A DNA stretch of 59,857 bases from Trueperaceae bacterium. Its GTDB lineage: Bacteria; Deinococcota; Deinococci; Deinococcales; Trueperaceae. This document shows positions 34,438 to 42,878 of the stretch, piece after piece. The stretch's first letter is position 1; the number at the start of each line of letters is the position of its first letter. The notes below the pieces were generated by a model, which worked only from the letters and a program-made list of their open reading frames with translations, had not been told where the DNA came from and ran no database searches. A program made the position numbers and the translations under genes. The stretch covers positions 1 through 59,857 of the forward strand of contig JAGQHN010000017.1 in the NCBI GenBank assembly GCA_020431825.1, read 5' to 3'.

Positions 34438-35265
34438 GTGTCGCCTGCTGTAAAACTCACTACAAGGTCCTTTGGCCAAAAGGCTTACTGTAGTTCCGAG
34501 ATGCAAAGTACCGTTGCTTCTAAGTTGCCCTTAAGATTACAGGTGACCCTGCATAGCCTGGCTTTTTTGTTTGGCGTTTCTATGGTCTTTATTTCCTTCG
34601 GTCTGCTTGGGGGTGCCATTGGGAATTTCCTATTTGACTATGGAAATCTGGTGCGCATTGTTGCTGGTATCTTTTTACTTTTCTTTGGTTTCATTATGCT
34701 TCGCTTACTTCCAGTGCCGTTTTTACAACGTGATCTAAGGGCTCACCTTAGCTCAAAACCGTCTGGTTATTTTGGCTCTGCCCTTGTGGGGCTGGCGTTT
34801 GGTGCAGGTTGGTCGCCTTGTATAGGCCCCATTCTGGCAAGTATTATTACCCTGGCGAGTGCCCGAGGGTCTGCCTTGCAGGGAGCTATACTCTTAGGCG
34901 TTTACTCTTTGGGTTTTGCCGTACCTTTTTTGCTTGCTGCTCAGGCTTTGCCTATGGTTAGAAAGCTAAATAAATATCTGCCTGTTATAGAGCGAGTTGG
35001 CGGCATTTTATTAGTGGTGGTTGGGCTGCTTTTATTAACCAATGCTGTTAATGCCCTGTCCCCATATCTGGGCAGTTTGGGTAGTTTAGAAAGTCTTTTA
35101 GGGGAGGGAATGGCAATATTACCCGGAGATCAGATACCCATCAGCCTTTATCCTCTGGCATTTTTAGCTGGCGCATTATCTTTCTTATCACCCTGTGTTT
35201 TGCCCATTTTACCCTCCTTTTTAGCCTATCTCACCGGGGTAAATGTTGCTTCAATGAGCAGCTGA
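34438..35265 (+). CDS. CcdA-like thiol-disulfide transporter with permuted helix order
   Basis: This 275-aa integral membrane protein belongs to the CcdA/DsbD-transmembrane family, which carries electrons from cytoplasmic thioredoxin across the membrane. Both redox cysteines are present but in reversed order. GAGWSPCIGPILASI, normally in the fourth helix, is near residue 127, while the LSFLSPCVLPILPSFLAYLTG helix that normally opens CcdA is at the very C-terminus (about 247-268). The N-terminus starts with what is normally the second helix (TLHSLAFLFGVSMVFISFG). Either GTG 34438 or ATG 34501 may be the start; neither has a clear ribosome binding site. It converges on lacI with a 10-bp gap. 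Confidence 0.82.
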   Translation: MSPAVKLTTRSFGQKAYCSSEMQSTVASKLPLRLQVTLHSLAFLFGVSMVFISFGLLGGAIGNFLFDYGNLVRIVAGIFLLFFGFIMLRLLPVPFLQRDLRAHLSSKPSGYFGSALVGLAFGAGWSPCIGPILASIITLASARGSALQGAILLGVYSLGFAVPFLLAAQALPMVRKLNKYLPVIERVGGILLVVVGLLLLTNAVNALSPYLGSLGSLESLLGEGMAILPGDQIPISLYPLAFLAGALSFLSPCVLPILPSFLAYLTGVNVASMSS

Positions 35266-35275
35266 CCTAGAAACT

Positions 35276-36319
35276 TTAATTTGGGGCTTTGCCAGTTGAT
35301 TCACGTATAACCAGTTTGGCAGGCAGACTTAAGACCCTTATGGGAAGTTCAGGATTATTGAGCCGCTCAATGAGCAATTTGGTGGCTTGCTGGCCTTCAA
35401 ATTTGGTTTCGCGAAAGACTGTAGTAAGCCTGGGGCTAAGGTAGCGGGCGAGGTCTATATCATCAAAACCCATCACCGAGAGATCTTGCGGAATCTTTAG
35501 ACTTAGGTCGGTAGCTGCCCGAAGTACGGCAATAGCAAGTAAATCATTGATTGCCAGGATGGCAGTGGGCCGGGGTACCTGGGTTAGCAGCTGCATGGCA
35601 GCCTGATAGCCTTCTTCAGGAGTAATTCCGCAATTAATTACGTTATGCTCCGCTTCAGGTATACCAGCCTGACTGAGCACTTCGTGATAGGGCTCGAGCC
35701 TATCGACCCCCACCACAAGTTCAGCGACACCATTTATAAAAGCAAAGCGTCTATGTCCAAGCTCGAGCAAGTAGCGGAGGGCTTCGCGAGTAGCGTCACG
35801 GTAGTGGGTGATGATGGCATCAAACTCGGAAGGGCTGTCACTGCACTCAACTACAGGACGCCCAGAGGCTAGAAGTCGCTTTTGAGTTTTAGGTGACAGA
35901 GCTTTGTTTGCCTTAATGATGATGAGACCACTGATCGTTCTGCGGGACAAACTTTGAATACAGTAATCCTCGAGGTTGATGTTGGCATTGCTATGAGCCA
36001 GTAGCAGATCATAGCCTGCTTTACGTGCTTCTTCCTCAACGCCCTCAACCGTTTGCCAGAAATGAGGGTTATGTATGTCAGGTATCAGTAGACCAATCGT
36101 TTTACTATCGCCAGAGCGTAAAGATTGCGCCCTGGTATCTGGTTGATAGCCAAGTTCTTCGATAACCTGGAGCACTCGCAGCCGTGTTTCATGAGAAATA
36201 GCCATATTGCCATTTCGGTCATTGAGCACATAAGAAACCGTGGCCCTTGAAACCCCAGCTTGCTTTGCGACATCTGACTGAGTGGGTCGTTTGGTAGCTA
36301 TAACTTGCCTTCTTTCCAT
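35276..36319 (-). CDS. LacI-family transcriptional regulator
   Basis: This protein (347 aa from ATG 36319; a GTG at 36334 is also possible) has an N-terminal LacI helix-turn-helix (TQSDVAKQAGVSRATVSYVLN) and hinge (LGYQPDTRAQSLRSG), then a periplasmic-binding-like effector domain (IGLLIPDIHNPHFWQTVEG; VMGFDDIDLARYLSP). Such regulators usually sense sugars. It is the last gene of the binding protein-permease-ATPase operon (about 40 bp after the last ATPase gene), so it is probably autoregulated and acts at the TTACACGTGTAA sites at 42.4 and 42.7 kb. Confidence 0.93.
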   Translation of the reverse strand: MERRQVIATKRPTQSDVAKQAGVSRATVSYVLNDRNGNMAISHETRLRVLQVIEELGYQPDTRAQSLRSGDSKTIGLLIPDIHNPHFWQTVEGVEEEARKAGYDLLLAHSNANINLEDYCIQSLSRRTISGLIIIKANKALSPKTQKRLLASGRPVVECSDSPSEFDAIITHYRDATREALRYLLELGHRRFAFINGVAELVVGVDRLEPYHEVLSQAGIPEAEHNVINCGITPEEGYQAAMQLLTQVPRPTAILAINDLLAIAVLRAATDLSLKIPQDLSVMGFDDIDLARYLSPRLTTVFRETKFEGQQATKLLIERLNNPELPIRVLSLPAKLVIRESTGKAPN

Positions 36320-36360
36320 GGGCTCGAGTTTCACTTCATGACAGCAGGTAAAGCATCAAC

Positions 36361-37347
36361 TCAGGCTACAGCATCTTCATAGAGAAAACACTTAACTGCT
36401 CTGCCGTCATGCTGAAAACTGGGTGGCTCCTGGGTTTTACATTTGTCCATAACAGCAGGACAGCGTCCGGCAAAGCGACAGCCTTTGCGCGTATACTCAT
36501 CAGCTTCCATTTCAGCCAAGTTGGTGGTTTTATCCCAGACCTTGTCTGGATCTGCCTGAGGTATGGAGTCCTTCAAATTTTGCGTGTAGGGGTGCATAGG
36601 ATTTCCAAGAACCTTTTCCACCGGACCCATCTCAACAATCCAGCCGCGTAACATCACAGCAATTCTGTCAGCCGAGTAGTAGGCAGTTGCCAGATCATGG
36701 GTAATGTATATGATGGTAACGCCATTTTCCTCTTTGAGCTTGCGGAACATGTTGACGATGGACATGCGTAAGGAGGCGTCAAGCATAGAGACAGGTTCAT
36801 CGGCAACGATCAGTGAAGGCTTGGTTATGAGCGCCCTGGCAATCGCCACCCTTTGTGCCTGCCCTCCAGACAATTCGTTGGGATAGCGTCCTTTGACTTC
36901 AGCAATAGACAGGCCAACTTCCTCGAGTACGCCATTTATATACTTGTCTGCCTCTGAACGCCTAACCACTTTATAATTCGCAACCGTCTCAAAAAGATAA
37001 TGGTCAATACGCTTGAGTGGGCTAAAGGCGGCAAAGGGGTCTTGAAAAACAGGTTGTACCTCGCTGTAAAACCAGGACCGTTTTTCCTTTTTGCTTAGGT
37101 TCGCAATGGGTTTGCCCTTGTAAGTAAGCTGTCCCAGACTTGGCAGCTCCATACCCAAAATCATTTTGGCAAGGGTTGATTTACCACTTCCGCTCTCACC
37201 TGCAATGCTGAAGATTTCGGGCTTTCCTGTTACCAGTTGAAAATTGGCGTCATCAACCGCATGAAAGGCTTTGCTTGAAAAACCCTGCCGAATGTCAAAG
37301 ATTTTGGTGAGGTGCTCAGCACTGAGGAGGTCTTTAGGCTGCTGCAT
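36361..37347 (-). CDS. Oligopeptide/dipeptide-type ABC ATPase (DppF/OppF-like)
   Basis: From ATG 37347, after GAGGAG (328 aa), the protein has Walker A AGESGSGKST, signature LSGGQAQRVAIARAL, Walker B LIVADEPVSMLD and the oligo_HPY C-terminal Cys motif (CRFAGRCPAVMDKC). The frame to 37416 lies inside the upstream ATPase gene and lacks a ribosome binding site. It overlaps the preceding gene by 14 nt, so translation is coupled. It forms the nucleotide-binding pair with the next gene, powering the two permeases. Confidence 0.9.
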   Translation of the reverse strand: MQQPKDLLSAEHLTKIFDIRQGFSSKAFHAVDDANFQLVTGKPEIFSIAGESGSGKSTLAKMILGMELPSLGQLTYKGKPIANLSKKEKRSWFYSEVQPVFQDPFAAFSPLKRIDHYLFETVANYKVVRRSEADKYINGVLEEVGLSIAEVKGRYPNELSGGQAQRVAIARALITKPSLIVADEPVSMLDASLRMSIVNMFRKLKEENGVTIIYITHDLATAYYSADRIAVMLRGWIVEMGPVEKVLGNPMHPYTQNLKDSIPQADPDKVWDKTTNLAEMEADEYTRKGCRFAGRCPAVMDKCKTQEPPSFQHDGRAVKCFLYEDAVA

Positions 37348-38338
37348 GGTTCGGCTCCTCGAGTAAGTGGCAGGCAGCTCTATGCCCGGGTGAAAGCTCG
37401 AGCATTTTAGGTTCAATGCTGCTGCATTTGGCTATTGCCATCGGGCAGCGGGGGTGAAATCTGCAACCAGACGGTGGATGATCTAAGGCTGGGGGACGCC
37501 CGGGAATACCTTCTCTAGCGCTTCGTTCTTCAAAGGTGGGCAAAGAGTTGATCAAGAATTGGGTGTAAGGATGCTTGGGTGACTTTAAGATAGTGCGAGT
37601 AGGTGCTTCTTCAACCAGTTTTCCTGCGTACAGCACGCCAATGCGATCAGCTAAATTAGCATGAACCCCCAGGTCATGAGTAATAAGAACAACCGTACTA
37701 CCTTCCTTTTGCTGAATGTCTTTAAGTAGTTGAATTACTCCCCGTTGTACCACCACATCAAGCGCTGTGGTTGGTTCATCGGCAAAGATAAGTTTGGGCC
37801 AGAGAATGGTCGCGAGAGCTATAGTGACGCGTTGACGCATACCGCCTGAAAGCTGGTGCGGATAGGAGCGCATGACCTTTTCTGGCAGGCCAAGATCACG
37901 CAGGTATTTACGGGTCATATCATAAGATTGTGATTTACTCGTGCCTTTATGCGTGGTTATAAAATCATGAAAGGTATCTTGAATACGCCTGACTGGGTTT
38001 AAAACATGCATTGAGCCCTGAGGAATATACGAGACCTTATTCCAGCGTATATCTCGTTTATCCTGCTCACTAAGTTTGGTGGCATCCTTGGTTTGGCCTT
38101 CAAAGTCGTAGGCAACCGAACCCTCTACGACTGTGAGTGGCGGTTGAAAATCGCCCAGTAAGACCTTTAAAAGTGTTGATTTGCCGCATCCTGACTCACC
38201 TGCCAGGCCATATACTTCGCCTGCCTTTATCGAGACAGAAATATCATCCACGGCCTTTACGGTACGCTCTACGCCGTAAGCCTTGGTAATGTAATAGGCT
38301 TTTAAATCCTTTGCTTCTACAATAGCGTCGCCTTGCAT
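37334..38338 (-). CDS. Oligopeptide/dipeptide-type ABC ATPase (DppD/OppD-like)
   Basis: This 334-aa protein has Walker A GLAGESGCGKST (about 44-55), signature LSGGMRQRVTIAL, Walker B LIFADEPTTALD, a switch His in LITHDLGVHA and the oligo_HPY tail with Cys motif (CRFHPRCPMAIAKC). It starts 2 nt after the permease stop, with AAGGAT inside the permease 3' end. Together with the OppF-like protein it energises import of the binding-protein substrate. Confidence 0.92.
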   Translation of the reverse strand: MQGDAIVEAKDLKAYYITKAYGVERTVKAVDDISVSIKAGEVYGLAGESGCGKSTLLKVLLGDFQPPLTVVEGSVAYDFEGQTKDATKLSEQDKRDIRWNKVSYIPQGSMHVLNPVRRIQDTFHDFITTHKGTSKSQSYDMTRKYLRDLGLPEKVMRSYPHQLSGGMRQRVTIALATILWPKLIFADEPTTALDVVVQRGVIQLLKDIQQKEGSTVVLITHDLGVHANLADRIGVLYAGKLVEEAPTRTILKSPKHPYTQFLINSLPTFEERSAREGIPGRPPALDHPPSGCRFHPRCPMAIAKCSSIEPKMLELSPGHRAACHLLEEPNHAAA

Positions 38339-38340
38339 GC

Positions 38341-39201
38341 TTATCCTTTCACCTGAAGCCGTGCCAGGCGGGTTCTTGGGTCAAGATAGGTAGTAAGTCC
38401 AACGGACACAAGATAAAAACCGACTACAACAATGATTGAAGCGCCGATTGGAGCAGCCAGCACCCAGACTTTATTGGTTAAAAGTGCCTGATAATAATTG
38501 CCCCAGTAGATCATGGTGCCAATGGTTTGAGAGTTCATATCTGCCAGACCAAAAATAGCCAGCGTGACCTCCATGCCAATGGCAAAAAGAAAACCACTGA
38601 CAATGTCTGCCAGCAAAAAGGGAATAATAAAGGGAAGGTGTTCTTGAGAGACGATCTTAAAAGTGCGCATTCCTGAAAAGATGGCAGTCTGGGTAAAATC
38701 ACGCTCTTTTAAACTCAGTATTTGAGAGCGGTAGCGTTTTGAAGGAAAGGCCCAGTCAAGGAGGCCAAGTAAGATTCCTAAGCCAATAATGGTCATTTGC
38801 CCCCGTACCATGGCAGCTATCAGAATTAGCAGCGGCAACCGCGGTATGACGATAAAGCTATCGACAATGGCTGATAAAACGCGGTCCCAGGTTCCACCAA
38901 GATAGCCTGAAATTAGCCCAAGAAAGACGCCGATGCCCCGGCCTATAAGAACTGCCAGACCAGCAACTAAGAGGCTATTGCGGACAGCAAAAGTAAGCAT
39001 CCAGAATACATCTTGACCCTGCGAATTGGTACCCATGACGTACTCGAGTGAAGGGGGCTCATTGCGGGGAACAACCCGTCTTTTATCGGGAGGGTAGGGT
39101 GAAAAAAACGACAGGATAAGGAGGACAAGCACCAGGAACAAAATAATGGCGCCCAGGCGAAACGAAGGGCTGTAGCGAAATAATCCTAAAACTGTTTTCA
39201 T
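38341..39201 (-). CDS. ABC permease (DppC/OppC-like)
   Basis: From ATG 39201 (286 aa) the protein has an N-terminal helix (IILFLVLVLLILSFF), a periplasmic stretch with MGTNSQGQDVFWML (the typical GTDxxGRD element) and about five further helices with the BPD_transp_1 region. The longer frame to 39234 would overlap the upstream permease gene. It is the second permease of the transporter. Confidence 0.9.
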   Translation of the reverse strand: MKTVLGLFRYSPSFRLGAIILFLVLVLLILSFFSPYPPDKRRVVPRNEPPSLEYVMGTNSQGQDVFWMLTFAVRNSLLVAGLAVLIGRGIGVFLGLISGYLGGTWDRVLSAIVDSFIVIPRLPLLILIAAMVRGQMTIIGLGILLGLLDWAFPSKRYRSQILSLKERDFTQTAIFSGMRTFKIVSQEHLPFIIPFLLADIVSGFLFAIGMEVTLAIFGLADMNSQTIGTMIYWGNYYQALLTNKVWVLAAPIGASIIVVVGFYLVSVGLTTYLDPRTRLARLQVKG

Positions 39202-39208
39202 AGACGAC

Positions 39209-40207
39209 CTAACTGTAGCGTACCCTGGGGTCAATTAGCGGATAGCTGAGATCAACCAGTAGCGACGCGGTAGCAATACCAAAAATGGATAAAAGGGTAA
39301 TGCCCATGATGACGTTATAATCAGCCGAGTTGATTGCCGATAAAAGGAGAGAGCCAATCCCAGGATAGCCGTAGACCGCCTCAGTAATCAGGGCACCCTC
39401 AAAAATAAGACCAAGAGAAAGACCTAAGTCCGTAACTTGCGGCAGCAAGGTGTTACGTATGAGGTAAGAAAATAAGATTTTATGTTTTGGTAGAGCGGCC
39501 ATTTCGGCAAAGCGAACATAATCACTCGAGCGCTCCGTTGAGGTGAGTGCCTTTGAAATGATAAAGCGGAACGCAACTCCCCCAATAATTAAGGATAATG
39601 CGGGCAAAAAGCCATAATAAACTAGGCTACTAAGGTAACTCCAGGTAAAACCAGGCGCACCTTTTGAACCCCCTACCAGAGGGAAAATGGGAAGATAATA
39701 AGTGAGTAGCATCAGCAGTACAAAGGCAACAATGTAGTAGGGAATAGGGTAGACAACAATTAGAGAATTTTCCATGGTTCTTGCCCACCAGGAGTTGGGA
39801 AAAAAGCCCGCGAGTGTGCCCAAAATCAGCCCAAGAATCCAGGCAATTACAATAGAAAGACTTAGTAGTCCTATGGTCCAGCCAATGCTTGACCCAATCA
39901 GTTTGGTAACAGGGGTTGGAAAGACGGTGAATGACGGACCCAGGTCAAAAGCAACAACACGTTTCCAAAAACTAAAATATTGCTGTAGCAAATTCCCATT
40001 AAGACCATAAAGATCCATAAGCGATTCTCTTAGGGCGACAGTAGCTTCAGGTGACATCGTTTGGAAGGCGGTCAGTCTGCCAAGAGCATTATCGACAGGG
40101 TTTATAGGCGACAGTCTTGGAATAAGAAAGGTAAGCGTTATGCCTACAAAAATGACTATCAGATACTGAACGATACGCGGTAAAATAAAGGTTCTTAATA
40201 GTTTCAC
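39209..40207 (-). CDS. ABC permease (DppB/OppB-like)
   Basis: This 332-aa protein has the classical N-terminus (LRTFILPRIVQYLIVIFVGITLTFLIPRLS), six membrane helices, and the EAA-like loop followed by RNTLLPQVTDLGLSLG and EAVYGYPGIGSLLLSAI. It forms the channel with the DppC-like protein. It lies 134 bp downstream of the binding-protein gene, past a hairpin that may lower its expression relative to the binding protein. Confidence 0.92.
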   Translation of the reverse strand: MKLLRTFILPRIVQYLIVIFVGITLTFLIPRLSPINPVDNALGRLTAFQTMSPEATVALRESLMDLYGLNGNLLQQYFSFWKRVVAFDLGPSFTVFPTPVTKLIGSSIGWTIGLLSLSIVIAWILGLILGTLAGFFPNSWWARTMENSLIVVYPIPYYIVAFVLLMLLTYYLPIFPLVGGSKGAPGFTWSYLSSLVYYGFLPALSLIIGGVAFRFIISKALTSTERSSDYVRFAEMAALPKHKILFSYLIRNTLLPQVTDLGLSLGLIFEGALITEAVYGYPGIGSLLLSAINSADYNVIMGITLLSIFGIATASLLVDLSYPLIDPRVRYS

Positions 40208-40302
40208 AAGTCTTTACCTTTATGAAATTGGGTCACGAGTGTCTCCTGCAAAATAATTTGAGTAAGCGTTATACGATTTAGAAAAATAGGAACTAAAAGA
40301 AT

Positions 40303-40327
40303 GAGGATGTGGATTAACCACATCCTC
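40303..40327 (-). terminator. Hairpin between binding-protein and permease genes
   Basis: A perfect 10-bp stem (GAGGATGTGG/CCACATCCTC, 5-nt loop) lies 15 bp after the binding-protein stop, with a T-rich stretch beyond it on the minus strand. Position and strength suit a partial terminator or 3' stabiliser that raises binding-protein output. Confidence 0.65.
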
Positions 40328-40341
40328 GAGCCAGCCAACGC

Positions 40342-42231
40342 TTATTGGGCGGGCTTTAAGCTTTGGAAGGCAAACTTACCACCGTGGAACCAGTACAGGG
40401 GCATGTAGTCTGGGTTCTCAGAGGTTGGGAAGCCTGTCCAGTAGCGTTCATCCCAGGTCACGAACTTCTTAAAGCTAATGGTGGTGATGAAGTACATTTC
40501 TTCAGTGAAGTACTTCAGGAAGTCCTGAGTGATTTGGATATTTTCGGGGCTTGAGGGATCAACGGACGCCATGGCGTCGATAAACTCACCAATTTTGGGG
40601 TCATTGATGCGGGCTTCGTTGGTACCACCTTTGCTGCGGAAATCCTCACCATTTGGAATGTAGTACTGAGGATGCCAGCCGCGTGACTCTGGCCAAGAAT
40701 CACCAGATGCCTGTACAAAGCTGTACCAAGGAGTACTAACTTCGAACTGCCCTACCCAGCGGTTTTGATCAACAACGCTGCGCTCAGGACCCTGTAAATC
40801 TACATCGATACCAAATTCACTCCACATATCTGCAGCGGCATTGGCCATACGGAATGCGTCGTTTTCATCTGGTGGAGAAATAATCTGGATTTTCCAGGCA
40901 GTACCATCAGGTTTTAGCCATTTACCATCGCCACCGCGACTAAAGCCATTATTGACAAGCAGTTTTTCGGCAGCTTCAGGGTCATACTTCCACCAGCCGG
41001 TACCAAATACGTCGCGAGGTTCCCCTGGAACGGTGTAACCCTGACCTTCGGCCCATGAGGCGATTTGCTCAGGAATCGTTGGGTCATAAGGGGTATACAT
41101 TTCGCCGTTGCCCAGATCAATTTGTAAACCCTGTAACCAGTCCTCCATGGGATCAAGATAGAGCTTGGTTAAAGATGCCGTTGGAGGAACAGGCATTGGG
41201 GTAACTTTGGCTACACCACCGATATAATCGGTTTGCAATTCAACAATATTGATAGCGAGTGCCAGCGCCCAGCGTACGTCTTTATTGGCATAAAGACCGT
41301 CTGCTGATTCCTGATTAAATACCAGTTGACGGGTACTGACTTCGTTTGGATAAGCCCAAGGGAACTCGGTGTACCAAGAGCGAGCAGTAGGGGTGGTATC
41401 AAGGGTTGTTTGGAAGGCTTCGTAGTCAGCATCGAAGTAAACATCAAGCTCGCCACGTGACATAGCAATGGCTTTTTTGGCGCTGTCACCATAGAAAATA
41501 GTCATGACATATTTGGGACCTGGGTTGCCAGTAATGATACCTGCTGGGGTATTTTCCCAATCATCACGGCGCTCGTAAAGTTCCCAGTAGCCGGTGGGGT
41601 CAAACTGGATAGGTTTATAAGCCCCTAAAACGACGGGATTTTCCAGGATATTGGTAGCCAGATCATCAATATTTTCGATGACATGCTTTGGCATCATATA
41701 GACACCATTCCAGCGGGTCTCAAAAAGACTATGGAAGCGGGGATTAGATTCTTTAAGATTAAATACGACGGTAGTGTCATCAATCTTCTCTACAGAATCC
41801 ATATATTGATTGAGCTGAGCTTTCCAGCCACCACTACCCGTAAGTCCATCGGTATCATTGATTTTCTGTACGGTGTACACCAGATCATCGGCACTAAAAG
41901 GAACGCCGTCACTCCACAAAAGATTGTCGCGGAGGTGAACTGTCATGGTGGTGAAATCATCGTTGTATTCAGGGTCAGAAACAGCGGCACCCATGAGGCG
42001 TTCACCCGTTTCCTGATCACGGTACCAGAGGGTTTCCATCATGAGAGCGTGACGGTGAGGGGTTTGACCACCCATCCATAGGTTGTAATCGCCAGGGTTA
42101 CTGTAACGATAAATCTGGTCGGCTACGAAGAGTTCCTCACGAGGAACATCAACGGGTAAGCCAGAGGGCTGCGCCCAGACAAGCGCAGTTAAAATTGAAA
42201 CAGCTAGAAAAGCCAATAACTTTTTATGCAT
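40342..42231 (-). CDS. Family-5 extracellular solute-binding protein
   Basis: This 629-aa protein has a Sec signal peptide (LLAFLAVSILTALVWAQ) and a cluster C (SBP_bac_5) fold, with the conserved segments LRDNLLWSDGVPFSADDLVYTV and VRWALALAINI. Family members bind peptides, but several bind oligosaccharides, and at 629 aa this one is on the large side. It heads the transporter operon, with GGGAG before ATG 42231. The LacI regulator and sugar-type enzymes nearby suggest a carbohydrate ligand (inference). The gene contains no CTCGAG in 1.9 kb. Confidence 0.92.
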   Translation of the reverse strand: MHKKLLAFLAVSILTALVWAQPSGLPVDVPREELFVADQIYRYSNPGDYNLWMGGQTPHRHALMMETLWYRDQETGERLMGAAVSDPEYNDDFTTMTVHLRDNLLWSDGVPFSADDLVYTVQKINDTDGLTGSGGWKAQLNQYMDSVEKIDDTTVVFNLKESNPRFHSLFETRWNGVYMMPKHVIENIDDLATNILENPVVLGAYKPIQFDPTGYWELYERRDDWENTPAGIITGNPGPKYVMTIFYGDSAKKAIAMSRGELDVYFDADYEAFQTTLDTTPTARSWYTEFPWAYPNEVSTRQLVFNQESADGLYANKDVRWALALAINIVELQTDYIGGVAKVTPMPVPPTASLTKLYLDPMEDWLQGLQIDLGNGEMYTPYDPTIPEQIASWAEGQGYTVPGEPRDVFGTGWWKYDPEAAEKLLVNNGFSRGGDGKWLKPDGTAWKIQIISPPDENDAFRMANAAADMWSEFGIDVDLQGPERSVVDQNRWVGQFEVSTPWYSFVQASGDSWPESRGWHPQYYIPNGEDFRSKGGTNEARINDPKIGEFIDAMASVDPSSPENIQITQDFLKYFTEEMYFITTISFKKFVTWDERYWTGFPTSENPDYMPLYWFHGGKFAFQSLKPAQ

Positions 42232-42412
42232 TTAAACTCCCTAATAGGATAAATGAGAAGTGCCTAAAACCAAACTCTGTTAAACAGCTGCTCTACCTAA
42301 CCTCCAAACCCGTGCCTCGAGTGCTAACCCGTATAAGAAGGTAGATCCAACGACTCGAGCTAAAAGCTGTATGCTCACTGCATACCCATGCACGAAAAAA
42401 CCATATTGTAAT

Positions 42413-42424
42413 TTACACGTGTAA
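42413..42424. promoter_or_regulatory. Putative LacI operator 1
   Basis: The perfect palindrome TTACACGTGTAA has the central CG usual for LacI-family operators. It is identical to operator 2, 317 bp away, and lies on the side of the binding-protein gene. Confidence 0.7.
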
Positions 42425-42499
42425 GCTTAGCATGTGATTTTTGCTTTGTGAAGAGGCTTTGCCTTAACCATTCTTATGAGATGCTTGTGCAATTATTCA

Positions 42500-42513
42500 T
42501 GAAAACGTTTGCA
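42500..42513. promoter_or_regulatory. LacI/CcpA-type site
   Basis: TGAAAACGTTTGCA fits TGNAANCGNTTNCA, the general LacI-family half-site arrangement. It may bind this or another LacI-type regulator. Confidence 0.45.
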
Positions 42514-42729
42514 GCTTCTCTGTGGACCAGGGCACCTATTGGGTCATTGATTTTAACTTCATTCATAGGTTTAGACTTCCCGAGAGCTTTAAGCAGCGCC
42601 GGGCTCAAAGCTTAATTCAGCTTAGATCTGTTAGGTGAAATGCCACCGCTGAGTTCTGGGAAGATTGCTGTAAAAGGGGTCTATTTAAGAGTTTATCTGT
42701 TTGCATAGTTGCCCATTGACATCTGGAAC

Positions 42730-42741
42730 TTACACGTGTAA
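42730..42741. promoter_or_regulatory. Putative LacI operator 2
   Basis: This second exact TTACACGTGTAA lies about 140 bp upstream of the sulfatase-like gene. Confidence 0.7.
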
Positions 42742-42878
42742 AGTCAATTTAAAGATTAAGTTAGACCGCTTGGTGACCAGAATGGTGGCTAGCGAACATC
42801 CCTATCAATTTCTGGTTCTCTTAGGGTAACACTTAAGGCTTAAGGAAGTAGCTATATTTCAGGCTAAAGGAGTTAAGC

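Larger units (their letters stand above)
42232..42878. promoter_or_regulatory. Divergent control region of the LacI regulon
   Basis: This 647-bp gene-free region separates the transporter operon from the sulfatase operon. It carries two TTACACGTGTAA palindromes (42413-42424, 42730-42741) and one TGNAANCGNTTNCA-type site (42500-42513). Ribosome binding sites for both flanking genes are clear (GGGAG; AAAGGAG). No small gene was seen. Confidence 0.75.

Noticed and set aside
36361-42231. Assigning the transporter to peptides on the basis of Dpp/Opp homology
   Set aside because: The LacI regulator and sugar-type enzymes in the divergent operon make a carbohydrate ligand at least as likely, and family-5 binding proteins are known to bind oligosaccharides.
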